From positions 30,558,001 through 30,622,000 of the forward strand of contig NC_079882.1 of NCBI RefSeq assembly GCF_029227915.1: a DNA stretch of 64,000 nt, read 5' to 3'. The DNA is from Hydractinia symbiolongicarpus (Eukaryota > Cnidaria > Hydrozoa > Anthoathecata > Hydractiniidae). Under the pieces are notes generated by a model that ran no database searches, was not told the DNA's origin, and worked only from the letters and a program-made list of their open reading frames with translations. Below, one piece after another: positions 11,855 through 24,785 of the stretch (positions are counted from its first letter, which is position 1; each line of letters starts with the position of its first letter). The position numbers and the translations under genes are program-made.

Positions 11855-12623
11855 TAACTCTGCATTAAGCAAACAACAAAATTTTTTTCTATCGCTAATG
11901 AACCATCTAGATCTCATAAATATTTAATACTTCGAAACATATCAACAAGGCATTCTAAACATGAATTAGTCAGTAGAATATATCACCGTGAGGCATCCTA
12001 TAATTCTTTGGTCCTTGTGACCTCAATTATGCAGCCATTATGAATTTCAAAGTTCGAGAAGAAGCGTGAGCATGATAAAGCCGCATGAAGTGAGGTAGCT
12101 CAAAATTTGAAAGTTTATTTACAATTTTTTGCTGTACTAAACTTTTCTGTAAAAAACGAATGTTATTTTCTTAAATACTTATATGAATAGAACTTAATTA
12201 GGTAGCATCATTAAAACGTCGGAGGGAACCTTTAATGTATTTACTTACTGGCTATACTTAATGTAAGAGGATACTAGCTAAATTGCTTTTCTAATTAAGC
12301 TACTCTTTTTGTACAGAGGTGGGACTTGCACCCACAACTATTTTAGCTAGCTAATCCGATGTGATCTACGACATTTCCAGGTTCTCTTAATTAAATATAT
12401 ATATAATTTTAATTATGCTTTTACTAGTAGTTTAAATATATATCAGTAATAATTTAACAAACCTTGATTTTCTGTGTAATCACTACGGGTACCTTTGTAA
12501 AATTGGCTCATCATCGATGTAGTCATACACAAAAACACCACGTCAAAACAAACACGTCAGATAGCAAAACGCGGTATAAAATTGTGAAAAACGCGTTATA
12601 CACGTGCTTTACCCGAAATAATT
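11855..12623. other. 3' part of the first transposon, no gene seen
   Basis: AT-rich unique sequence without a convincing frame; the frame at 12464-12667 runs into satellite and is not credible. The only notable item is a tRNA-like stretch on the minus strand at about 12313-12380. Confidence 0.5.
12313..12380 (-). other. tRNA-like (possible SINE head) fragment
   Basis: On the minus strand, GTGGG, TGCAAGT and CCCAC form a perfect 5-bp T-arm-like stem with a 7-base loop. GGTGCAAGTCC matches the Pol III B-box consensus at 9 of 11 positions. A loose A-box-like TAGATCACATCGG lies about 35 bases upstream. No acceptor stem can be drawn, so it is not a functional tRNA. It could be a SINE head or coincidence. 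Confidence 0.25.
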
Positions 12624-12648
12624 CCAGACGTTCCGTAAGTTGCCCGAG
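12624..12648 (-). repeat. Right terminal inverted repeat, first transposon
   Basis: Perfect inverted copy of 9453-9477, ending TTGCCCGAG, followed by the TA duplication and satellite in register. Confidence 0.93.
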
Positions 12649-15600
12649 TAGAAAGTCAATGAAATAAAGTTTTTGAAACTCTCTCCATTTCCTCAGCGCG
12701 CGCTAACGGCTAAGATTGGTCCCACTATTCCAAATGACTTATTTATCTAAATTTCTTAATGAAGCGCTACCGCAGCGGCCGAGTACCAGCAATCATGTCA
12801 AAATAAGAAGAATGTTATTTCTTGGCGTCCAATTGGCTCATTTATCACATTTATAATGTCAAAGTCCAAAATCAGTTCAATTAAGTCACAGTCAATCGTT
12901 TCACAGTTAAAAGCGATGCGACCTGGTAATATCAGAAACATAACGCTAAGTACATGTTGGTACGAATATGTGACGCAACCGTTGTAACTCAAGCGCACTG
13001 ATACCGTTAAAAAGTCAATGAAAAAAAGTTTTTGAAACTGTCTCCATTTCCTCAGCGCGCGCTAACGGCTAAGGTTGGTCCCACAATTCCAAATGACTTA
13101 TTTATCTAAATTTCTTAATGAAGCGCTACCGCAGTGGCCAGTGTAACCGCTGATATCCAGCAATCATGTCAAATTGTGAAGAATGTTATTTCTTGGAGTC
13201 CAATTGTCTCCTTCATCGCATTCATAAGTTCAAAGTCCAAAATCAGTTCAATTAAGTCCCTCGGTCATTTGTTTCACTGATAAAAGCCATGCAACCTGGT
13301 AATATCTGAAACATATCGCTAAATACACGTTGGTACGAATATGTGACGCAACCGTTGTGACTAAAACGGACTGATACCGTTAGAAACTTAAGGAAATATA
13401 GTTTTTGAAACTGTCTCCATTTCCTTAGCGCGCGCTAACGGCTACGATTGGTCCCACATTTCAAAATGACTTATCTAAATTTCTAAATAAAGCGCTACCG
13501 CAGCGCCCAGTGTAATCACTGAATTCCAGCAATCATGTCAAAATAAGAAAAATGTTATTTCTTGGCGTCCAATTGGCTCATTTATCACATTTATAATGTC
13601 AAAGTCCAAAATCAGTTCAATTAAGTCACAATCAATCGTTTCACAGTTAAAAGCGATGCAACCTGGTAATATCAGAAACATAACACTAAGTACATGTTGG
13701 TACGAATATGTGACGCAACCGTTGTAACTCAAGCGCACTGATACCGTTAGAAAGTCAATGAAATGAAGTTTTTGAAACTGTCTTCATTTCCTCAGCGCGC
13801 GCTAACGGCTAAGGTTGGTCCCACAATTCACAATGACTTATTTATCTAAATTTCTTAATGAAGCGCTACCGCAGTGGCCAGTGTAACCGCCGAATACCAG
13901 CAATCATGTCAAATTGTGAAGAATGTTATTTCTTGGAGTCCAATTGTCTCCTTCATCGCATTCATAAGTTCAAAGTCCAAAATCAGTTCAATTAAGTCCC
14001 TCGGTCATTTGTTTCACTGATAAAAGCCATGCAACCTGGTAATATCTGAAACATATCGCTAAATACACGTTGGTACGAATATGTGACGCAACCGTTGTGA
14101 CTAAAACGGACTGATACGTTAGAAACTTAAGGAAAAATAGTTTTTGAAACTGTCTCCAATTCCTTAGCGCGCGCTAACGGCTAAGATTGGTCCCACATTT
14201 CAAAATGACTTATCTAAATTTCTAAATGAAGCGCTACCGCAGCGCCCAGTGTAATCACTGATTCCAGCAATCATGTCAAAATAAGAAAAATGTTATTTCT
14301 TGGAGTCCAATTGTCTCCTTCATCGCATTCATAAGTTCAAAGTCCAAAATCAGTTCAATTAAGTCCCTCGGTCATTTGTTTCACTGATAAAAGCCATGCA
14401 ACCTGGTAATATCTGAAACATATCGCTAAATACACGTTGGTACGAATATGTGACGCAACCGTTGTGACTAAAACGGACTGATACCGTTAGAAACTTAAGG
14501 AAATATAGTTTTTGAAACTGTCTCCATTTCCTTAGCGCGCGCTAACGGCTAAGATTGTTCCCACATTTCAAAATGACTTATCTAAATTTCTAAATGAAGC
14601 GCTACCGCAGCGCCCAGTGTAACCACTGAATTCCAGCAATCATGTCAAAATAAGAATAATGTTATTTCTTGCAGTCCAATTGGCTTATTTATCACATTTA
14701 TAATGCCAAAGTCCAAAATCAGTTCAATTAAGACCCACAGTCAATTGTTTCACTGTTAAAAGCGATGGAACCTGGTAATATAAGAAACATAACGCTAAGT
14801 ACCTGTTGGTACAAATATGTGACGCAGCCGTTGTAATTCAAACGCACTGATACCGTTAGAATTTCAATGAAATAAAGTTTTTGAAAGTGTCTCCATTTCC
14901 TCAGCGCGCGCTAACGGCTAAGGTTGGGCCCAAAATTCCAAATGACTTATTTATCTAAATTTCTTAATGAAGCGCTACTGCAGCGGCCAGTGTAACCGCT
15001 GAATTCCAGCAATCATGTCAAAATAAGAAGAATTTTATTTCTTGGCGTCCAATTGGCTCATTTATCACATTTATAATGTCAAAGTCCAAAATTAGTTCAA
15101 TTAAGTCACAGTCAATCGTTTCACAGATAAAAGCGATGCAACATGGTAATATCAGAAACATAACGCTAAGTACATGTTGGTACGAATATGTGACGCAGCC
15201 GTTGTAACTCAAGTGCACTGATACCGTTAGAAAGTCAATGAAATAAAGTTTTTGAAACTGTCTCCACTTCCTCAGCGCGCGCTAACGGCTAAGAGTGGTC
15301 CCACAATTCAAAATGACTTATTTATCTAAATTTCTTAATGAAGCGCTACTGCAGCGGCCAGTGTAACCGCTGAATTCCAGCAATCATGTCAAAATAAGAA
15401 GAATTTTATTTCTTGGCGTCCAATTGGCTCATTTATCACATTTATAATGTCAAAGTCCAAAATCAGTTCAATTAAGTCACAGTCAATCGTTTCACAGATA
15501 AAAGCGATGCAACCTGGTAATATCAGATACATAACGCTAAGTACTTGTTGGTAGGAATATGTGACGCAGCCGTTGTAACTCAAGCGCACTGATACCGTTA

Positions 15601-15960
15601 GAAAGTCAATGAAATAAAGTTTTTAAAACTGTCTCCACTTCCTCAGCCCGCGTTAACGGCTAAGACTGGTCCCACAATTCAAAATGACTTATTTATCTAA
15701 ATTTCTTAATGAAGCGCTACCGCAGCGGGCAGTGTAACCGCTGAATTCCAGCAATCATGTCAAATTGTGAAGAATGTTATTTCTTAGAGTCCAATTGTCT
15801 CATTTATCGCATTCATAAGTTCAATGTCCAAAATCAGTTCAATTAAGTCCCTCGGTCATTTGTTTCACTGTTAAAAGCCATGCAACCTGGTAATATCTGA
15901 AACATATCGCTAAATACACGTTCGTACGAAAATGTGACGCAACCGTTGTGCCTCAAACGG
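12649..15960 (+). repeat. Satellite array, left block continued
   Basis: Same dimeric satellite as before the transposon. The first monomer resumes at GAAAGTCAATG, where the interrupted monomer stopped. That monomer lacks 12 bp (a junction of GCGGCC with GAGTACC at 12780/12781) that related copies at about 4047 and 5875 keep. The block ends with a chimeric monomer in which a 369-type start changes into the middle-block type at about 15960. No gene is seen. Confidence 0.93.
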
Positions 15961-18900
15961 ACTAATACCGTTAGAAACTCAATGAAATATAGTTTTTGAA
16001 ACTGTTGCTATTTCTTCAGCTCGCGCTAACGGCTAGGATTGGTCCGCCAGTATAAAATGACCTATTTATCTAAACTTCTAAATCAAGCGATACCGCAGCG
16101 CGCCGTGTAACCGCTGAATTCCAGGAATCATGTCAAAATAAGAAGAATGTTATTTCTTGGCGTCCAATTGGCTCATTTATCACATTTATAATGTCATAGT
16201 CCAAAATCAGTTCAATTAATTCCCACAGTCAATCACTTCACTGTTAAAAGCGATGCAACCTGGTAATATCAGAAACATAACGCTAAATACATGTTGGTAC
16301 GAATATGTGACGCAGCCGTTGTAACTCAAACGCACTGATTCCGTTAGAAAGTCAATGAAATAAAGTTTTTGAAACACTCTCCATTTCTTCAGCGCGCGCC
16401 AACGGCTAAGATTGGTCCCCCAATACAAAATGACTTATTCATCTAAATTTCTAAATGAAGCACTACCGCAGCGTCCAGTGTAGTCGCTGAATTCCAGCAA
16501 TCACATCAAATTAAGGAAAATGTTACTTCTTGGAGTCCAATTGGCTCATTTATCACATTTATAATGTCAAAGTCCAAAATCAGTTCAACTAAGTCCCTCG
16601 GTCAATTGTTTCACTGTTAAAAGCCATGCAATCTGGTAATATATCTGAAACATATCACTAAATACACGTTGGTACGAATATGTGACGCAGCCGTTGTAAC
16701 ACAAACCTACTGATACCGTTAGAAAGCCAATGAAATATAGTTGTTGAATCTGTCTCCATTTCCTCAGCGCGCGCCAACGGCTAAGATTGGTCCCACAGTA
16801 CAAAATGACTTATTTATCTTCATTTTTAAATAAAGCGCTACCACAGCGCCCAGTGTAATCGTTGAGTTCAATCAATCATGTAAAATTAAGAAGAATGTTA
16901 TTACTTGGAGTCCAATTGGCTCATTTATCACATTTATAATCTCAAAGTCCAAAATCAGTTCAATTAAGTCCCACAGTCAATCGTTTCACTGTTAAAAGCG
17001 ATGCAACCTGGTAATATCAGAAACATAACGCTAAATACATGTTGGTACGAATATGTGACCCAGCCGTTGTAACTCAAACGCACTGATACCGTTAGAAAGT
17101 CAATGAAATATAGTTTTTGAAACTGTCTCCAATTCATCAGCGCGCGCCAACGGCTAAGATTAGTCCCACAGTACCAAATGACTTATTTATCTAAATTTAT
17201 TAATGAAGCGCTACCGCAGCGGCCAGTGTAACCGCTGAATTCCAGCAATCATATCAAATTAAGGAAAATGTCATTTCTTGGAGTCCAATTGGCTCATTTA
17301 TCACATTTGTAATGTCAAAGTCCAAAATCAGTTTAATTAAGTCCCACAGTCAATCGCTTCACTATTAAAAGCGATGCAACCTGGTAATATCAGAAACATA
17401 ACCCTAACTACATGTTGGTACAAATATGTGACCCAGCCGTTGTAATTCAAACGCACTGATACCGTTAGAAAGTCAATGAAATAAAGTTTTTGAAACTCTC
17501 TCCATTTCCTCAGCGCGCGTAACGGCTAAGATTGGTCCCACTATTCCAAATGTCTTATTTATCTAAATTTCTTAATGAAGCGCTACCGCAACGGCCTGTG
17601 TAACCGCTGAATTCCAGCAATCATGTCAAATTGTGAAGAATGTTATTTCTTGGAGTCCAATTGTCTCATTCATCGCATTCATAAGTTCAATGTCCAAAAT
17701 CAGTTCAATTAAGTCCCTTGGTCATTTGTTTCACTGTTAAAAGCCATGCAACCTGGTAATATCTGAAACATATCGCTAAATACATGTTGGTACGAATATG
17801 TGACCCAGCCGTTGTATCTCAAACGCACTGATACCGTTAGAAAGTCAATGAAATATAGTTTTTGAAACTGTCTCCAATTCATCAGCGCGCGCCAACGGCT
17901 AAGATTAGTCCCACAGTACCAAATGACTTATTTATCTAAATTTATTAATGAAGCGCTACCGCAGCGGCCAGTGTAACCGCTGAATTCCAGCAATCATATC
18001 AAATTAGGGAAAATGTCATTTCTTGGAGTCCAATTGGCTCATTTATCACATTTGTAATGTCAAAGTCCAAAATCAGTTTAATTAAGTCCCACAGTCAATC
18101 GCTTCACTATTAAAAGCGATGCAACCTGGTAATATCTGAAACATATCGCTAAATACATGTTGGTACGAATATGTGACCCAGCCGTTGTAACTCAAACGCA
18201 CTGATACCGTTAGAAAGTCAATGAAATATAGTTTTTGAAACTGTCTCCAACTCATCAGCGCGCGCCAACGGCTAAGATTAGTCCCACAGTACCAAATGAC
18301 TTATTTATCTAAATTTATTAATGAAGCGCTACCGCAGCGGCCAGTGTAACCGCTGAATTCCAGCAATCATATCAAATTAAGGAAAATGTCATTTCTTGGA
18401 GTCCAATTGGCTCATTTATCACATTTATAATGTCAAAGTCCAAAATCAGTTCAATTAAGTCCCACAGTCAATCGCTTCACTGTTAAAAGCGATGCAACCT
18501 GGTAATATCAGAAACATAACCCTAACTACATGTTGGTACAAATATGTGACCCAGCCGTTGTAATTCAAACGCACTGATACCGTTAGAAAGTCAATGAAAT
18601 AAAGTTTTTGAAACTCTCTCCATTTCCTCAGCGCGCGCTAACGGCTAAGATTGGTCCCACTATTTCAAATGTCTTATTTATCTAAATTTCTTAATGAAGC
18701 GCTACCGCAGCGGCCTGTGTAACCGCTGAATTCCAGCAATCATGTCAAATTGTGAAGAATGTTATTTCTTGGAGTCCAATTGTCTCATTCATCGCATTCA
18801 TAAGTTCAATGTCCAAAATCAGTTCAATTAAGTCCCTCGGTCATTTGTTTCACTGTTAAAAGCCATGCAACCTGGTAATATCTGAAATATATCGCTAAAT

Positions 18901-20300
18901 ACACGTTGGTGCGAATATGTGACGCAACCGTTGTGACACAAACGGACTGATACTTCAGAAACTTAAGGAAATATAGTTTTTGAAATTGTCTCCATTTCCT
19001 TAGCGCGCGCTAGCGGCTAAGATTGGTCCCACAGTACGAAATGACTTATCTAAATTTCTAAATGAAGCGCTACCGCAGCGGCCAGTGTAATCACTGAATT
19101 CCAGCAATCATGTCAAAATAAGAAAAATGTTATTTCTTGCAGTCCAATTGGCTCATTTATCACATTTATAATGTCAAAGTCCAAAATCAGTTCAATTAAG
19201 TCCCACAGTCAATCGCTTCACTGTTAAAAGCGATGCAACCTGGTAATATCAGAAACATAACCCTAACTACATGTTGGTACAAATATGTGACCCAGCCGTT
19301 GTAATTCAAACGCACTGATACCGTTAGAAAGTCAATGAAATAAAGTTTGTGAAACTCTCTCCATTTCCTCAGCGCGCGCTAACGGCTAAGATTTGTCCCA
19401 CTATTCCAAATGTCTTATTTATCTAAATTTCTTAATGAAGCGCTACCGCAGCGGCCTGTGTAACCGCTGAGTTCCAGCAATCATGTCAAATTGTGAAGAA
19501 TGTTATTTCTTGGAGTCCAATTGTCTCATTCATCGCATTCATAAGTTCAATGTCCAAAATCAGTTCAATTAAGTCCCTCGGTCATTTGTTTCACTGTTAA
19601 AAGCCATGCAACCTGGTAATATCTGAAACATATCGCTAAATACATGTTGGTACGAATATGTGACCCAGCCGTTGTAACTCAAACGCACTGATACCGTTAG
19701 AAAGTCAATGAAATATAGTTTTTGAAACTGTCTCCAACTCATCAGCGCGCGCCAACGGCTAAGATTAGTCCCACAGTACCAAATGACTTATTTATCTAAA
19801 TTTATTAATGAAGCGCTACCGCAGCGGCCAGTGTAACCGCTGAATTCCAGCAATCATATCAAATTAAGGAAAATGTCATTTCTTGGAGTCCAATTGGCTC
19901 ATTTATCACATTTGTAATGTCAAAGTCCAAAATCAGTTCAATTAAGTCCCTCGGTCATTTGTTTCACTGTTAAAAGCCATGCAACCTGGTAATATCTGAA
20001 ACATATCGCTAAATACACGTTGGTACGAATATGTGACGCAACCGTTGTGACACAAATGGACTGATACCTCAGAAACTTAAGGAAATATAGTTTTTGAAAT
20101 TGTCTCCATTTCCTTAGCGCGCGCTAGCGGCTAAGATTGGTCCCACAGTACGAAATGACTTATGTAAATTTCTAAATGAAGCGCTACCGCAGCGCCCAGT
20201 GTAAGCGCTCAATTCCAGCAATCATGTCAAATTAAGGAAAATGTTATTTCTTGGAGTCCAATTGGTTCATTTATCACATTTATAATGTCAAAGTCCAAAA
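15960..20300 (+). repeat. Satellite array, transition zone of mixed monomer types
   Basis: Left-block monomers (TTGTGAAGAATG, TCGGTCATTTG) are interspersed with middle-block monomers (AAATTAAGGAAAATG, GTGACCCAGCCG, GCGCGCCAACGG). Blocks recur at two- and three-monomer spacing, for example AAATTAAGGAAAATGTC near 17256, 18375 and 19863. Some monomers are chimeras of the two types, for example 17621-17990. No gene is seen. Confidence 0.85.
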
Positions 20301-23300
20301 TCAGTTTAATTAAGTCCCACAGTCAATTGCTTCACTGTTGAAAGCGATGCAACCTGGTAATATCAGAAACATAACGCTAAATACATGTTGGTACGAATAT
20401 GTGACCCAGCCGTTGTAACTAAAACGCACTGATACCGTTAGAATGTCAATGAAATATAGTTTTTGAAACTGTCTCCAATTCATCAGCGCGCGCCAACGGC
20501 TAAGATTAGTCCCACAGTACAAAATGACTTATTTATCTAAATTTATTAATGAAACGCTACCGCAGCGGCCAGTGTAACCGCTGAATTCCAGCAATCATGT
20601 CAAAATAAGAGGAATGTTATCTCTTGGCGTCCAATTGGCTCATTTATCACATTTATAATGTCATAGTTCAAAATCAGTTCAATAAAATCCCACAGTCAAT
20701 CACTTCACTGTTAAAAGCGATGCAACCTGGTAATATCAGAAACATAACGCTAAATACATGTTGGCACGAATATGTGACGCAGCCGTTGTAACTCAAACGC
20801 ACTGATTCCGTTAGAAAGTCAATGAAATAAAGTTTTTGAAACTCTCTCCATTTCTTCAGCGCGCGCCAACGGCTAAGATTAGTCCCCCAATACAAAATAA
20901 CTTATTCATCTAAATTTCTAAATGAAGCACTACCGCTGCGCCCAGTGTAGTCGCTGAATTCCAGCAATCATATAAAATTAAGGAAAATGTTATTTCTTGG
21001 AGTCCAATTGGCTCATTGATCACATTTATAATGTCAAAGTCCAAAATCAGTTTAATTAAGTCCCACAGTCAATCGCTTCACTGGTAAAAGCGATGCAACC
21101 TGGTAATATCAGAAACATAACCTTAACTACATGTTGGTATGAATATGTGACGCAGCCGTTGTAACTCAAACGCACTGATACCGTTAGAAAGTCAATGAAA
21201 TATAGTTTTTGGAACTGTCTCCATTTCATCAGCGCGCGCCAACGTCTAAGATTGGTCCCACAGTACAAAATGACTTATTTATCTAAATTTCTAAATGAAG
21301 CGCTACCGCAGCGGCCAGTGTAACCGTTGAATTCCAGCAATCATGTCAAAATTAAGAACAATGTTATTTCTTGGAGTCCAATTGGCTCATTTATCACATT
21401 TATAATCTCAAAGTCCAAAATCAGTTCAATTAAGTCCCACAGTCAATCGTTTCACTGTTAAAAGCGATACAACCTGGTAATATCAGAAACATAACGCTAA
21501 ACACATGTTGGTACGAATATGTGACCCAGCCGTTGTAACTCAAACGCACTGATACCGTTAGAAAGTCAATGAAATATAGTTTTTGAAACTGTCTCCAATT
21601 CATCAGCGCGCGCCAACGGCTAAGATTAGTCCCACAGTACAAAATGACTTATTTATCTAAATTCATTAATGAAGCGCTACCGCAGCGGCCAGTGTAATCG
21701 CTGAATTCCAGCAATCATATCAAATTAAAGAAAATGCTATTTCTTGGAGTCCAATTGGCTCATTTATCACATTTTTAATGTCAAAGTCCAAAATAAGTTT
21801 AATTAAGTCCCACAGTCAATCGTTTCACTGTTAAAAGCGATGCAACCTGGTAATATCAGAAACATAAACCTAACTACATGTTGGTACGAATATGTGACGC
21901 AGCCGTTGTAACTCAAACGCACTGATACCGTTAGAAAGTCAATGAAATATAGTTTTTGAAACTGTCTGCATTTCCTCAGCGCGCGCCAACGGCTAAGATT
22001 GGTTCCACAGTACAAAATGACTTATTTATCTACATTTTTTAATAAAGCGCTCTCACAGCGCCCAGTGTAATCGTTGATGACAAACAATTATGTCAAATTA
22101 AGAAGAATGTTATTTCTTGGAGTCCATTTGTGTCATTTATCACATTTATAAGTTCAAAGTCCAAAATCAGTGCAATTAAGTCCCACAGTCAATCGTCTCA
22201 TTGTTAAAAGCGATGCAACCTGGTAATATCAGAAACCAATCGCTAAATCCACGTTGGTACGAATATGTGACACAACCGTTGTGACTCAAACCGACTGATA
22301 CCGTTAGAAACTCAATGAAATACAGTTTTTGAAAGTGTCGCTATTTCTTCAGCGGGCGCTAGCGGCTAGGATTGGTCCAACAGTATAAAATGACTTATTT
22401 ATCTTCATTTTTAAATAAAGCGCTACCACAGCGCCCAGTGTAATCGATGAGTTCAATCAATCATGTAAAATTAAAAAGAATGTTATTTCTTGGAGTCCAA
22501 TTGGCTCATTTATCACATTTATAATCTCAAAGTCCAAAATCAGTTCAATTAAGTCCCACAGTCAATCGTTTCACTGTTAAAAGCGATGCAACCTGGTAAT
22601 ATCAGAAACATAACGCTAAATACATGTTGGTACGAATATTTGACGCAGCCGTTGTAACTCAAACGCACTGATACCGTTAGAAAGTCAATGAAATAAAGTT
22701 TTTGAAACTGTCTCCATTTCCTCAGCGCACGATAACGGCTAAGATTTGTCCCACAATACAAAATGACTCATTTATCTAAATTTCTAAATGAAGCGCTACC
22801 GCAGCGGCCAGTGTAACCGTTGAATTCCAGCAATCATTTCAAAATGTGAAGAATGTTATTTCTTGGAGTCCAATTGTCTCATTTATCACATTCATAAGTT
22901 CAAAGTCCAAAATCAGTTCAACTAAGTCCCTCGGTCAATTGTTTCACTGTTAAAAGCCATGCAATCTGGTAATATCTGAAACATATCACTAAATACACGT
23001 TGGTACGAATATGTGACGCAGCCGTTGTAACTCAAACCTACTGATACCGTTAGAAAGTCAATGAAATATAGTTGTTGAAACTGTCTCCATTTCCTCAGCG
23101 CGCGCCAACGGCTAAGATTGGTCCCACAGTACAAAATGACTTATTTATCTTCATTTTTAAATAAAGCGCTACCACAGCGCCCAGTGTAATCGTTGAGTTC
23201 AATCAATCATGTAAAATTAAGAAGAATGTTATTTCTTGGAGTCCAATTGGCTCATTTATCACATTTATAATCTCAAAGTCCAAAATCAGTTCAAGTAAGT

Positions 23301-24785
23301 CCCACAGTCAATCGTTTCACTGTTAAAAGCGATGCAACCTGGTAATATCAGAAACATAACGCTAAATACATGTTGGTACGAATATGTGACCCAGCCGTTG
23401 TAACTCAAACGCACTGATACCGTTAGAAAGTCAATGAAATACAGTTTTTGAAACTGTCTCCAATTCATCATCGCGCGCCAACGGCTAAGATTAGTCCCAC
23501 AGTACAAAATGACTTATTTATCTAAATTTATTAATGAAGCGCTACCGCAGCGGCCAGTGTAACCGCTGAATTCCAGCAATCATGTCAAAATGCGAAGAAT
23601 GTTATTACTTGGAGTCCAATTGCCTCATCCATCACACTCATAATTTCAAAGTGCAAAATCAGTTCAATTAAGTCGCTCGGTCAATTGTTTCACTGTTAAA
23701 AGCCATGCAACCTGGTAATATCTGAAACATATCGCTAAATACATGTTCGTACGAAAATGTGACGCAACCGTTGTGACTCAAACGGACTGATACCGTTAGA
23801 AACTCAATGATATATAGTTTTTGAAACTGTTGCTATTTCTTCAGCTCGCGCTAACGCCTAGGATTGGTCCCACAGTATAAAATGACCTATTTATCTAAAT
23901 TTCTGAATGAAGCGCTACCGCAGCGCCCAGTGTAATCGCTGAATTCCAGCAATCATATCAAATTAAGGAAAATGCTATTTCTTGAAGTCCAATTGGCTCA
24001 TTTATCACATTTTTAATGTCAAAGTCCAAAGTAAGTTTAATTAAGTCCCAGAGTCAATTGTTTCACTGTTAAAAGCGATGCAACCTGGTAATATCAGAAA
24101 CATAAGCCTAACTACATGTTGGTATGAATATGTGACGCAGCCGTTGTAACTCAAACGCACTGATATCGTTAGAAAGTCAATGAAATATAGTTTTTGGAAC
24201 TGTCTCCATTTCATCAGCTCGCGCCAACGTCTAAGATTGGTCCCACAGCACAAAATGACTTATTTATCTAAATTTCTGAATGAAGCGCTACCGCAGCGAC
24301 CAGTGTAATCGCTGAATTCCAGCAATCATATCAAATTAAGGAAAATGCTATTTCTTGCAGTCCAATTGGCTCATTTATCACATTTTTACAAGTTCAAAGT
24401 CCAAAATCAGTGCAATTAAGTCCCACAGTCAATCGTTTCACTGTTAAAAGCGATGCAACCTGGTAATATCAGAAACATATCACTAAATACACGTTGGTAC
24501 GAATATGTGACGCAGCCGTTGTAACTCAAACCTACTGATACCGTTAGAAAGTCAATGAAATATAGTTGTTGAAACTGTCTCCATTTCCTCAGCGCGCGCC
24601 AACGGCTAAGATTGGTCCCACAGTACAAAACGACTTATTTATCTTCATTTTTAAATAAAGCGCTACCACAGCGCCCAGTGTAATCGTTGAGTTCAATCAA
24701 TCATGTAAAATTAAAAAGAATGTTATTTCTTGGAGTCCAATTGGCTCATTTATCACATTTATAATCTCAAAGTCCAAAATCAGTT

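Larger units (their letters stand above)
9453..12648 (+). mobile_element. DNA transposon of 3196 bp, unclassified, TA target duplication
   Basis: A non-satellite segment cleanly bounded by 25-bp perfect terminal inverted repeats beginning CTCGGGCAACTTACGG, flanked by TA. The satellite on the two sides joins in register when the element and one TA are removed, and an unoccupied copy of the site exists at 3916-3917. The interior holds a multi-exon plus-strand gene (about 10156-11853). I see no DDE transposase, reverse transcriptase or other recognised mobility protein. A TA duplication is typical of Tc1/mariner-type elements, but the TIR start is not one I associate with them. It may be a non-autonomous element, or one whose transposase is unrecognised or decayed. 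Confidence 0.88.

Noticed and set aside
12464-12667. 67-codon plus-strand frame across the right end of the first transposon
   Set aside because: It runs through the TIR into satellite, so it is not a functional unit.
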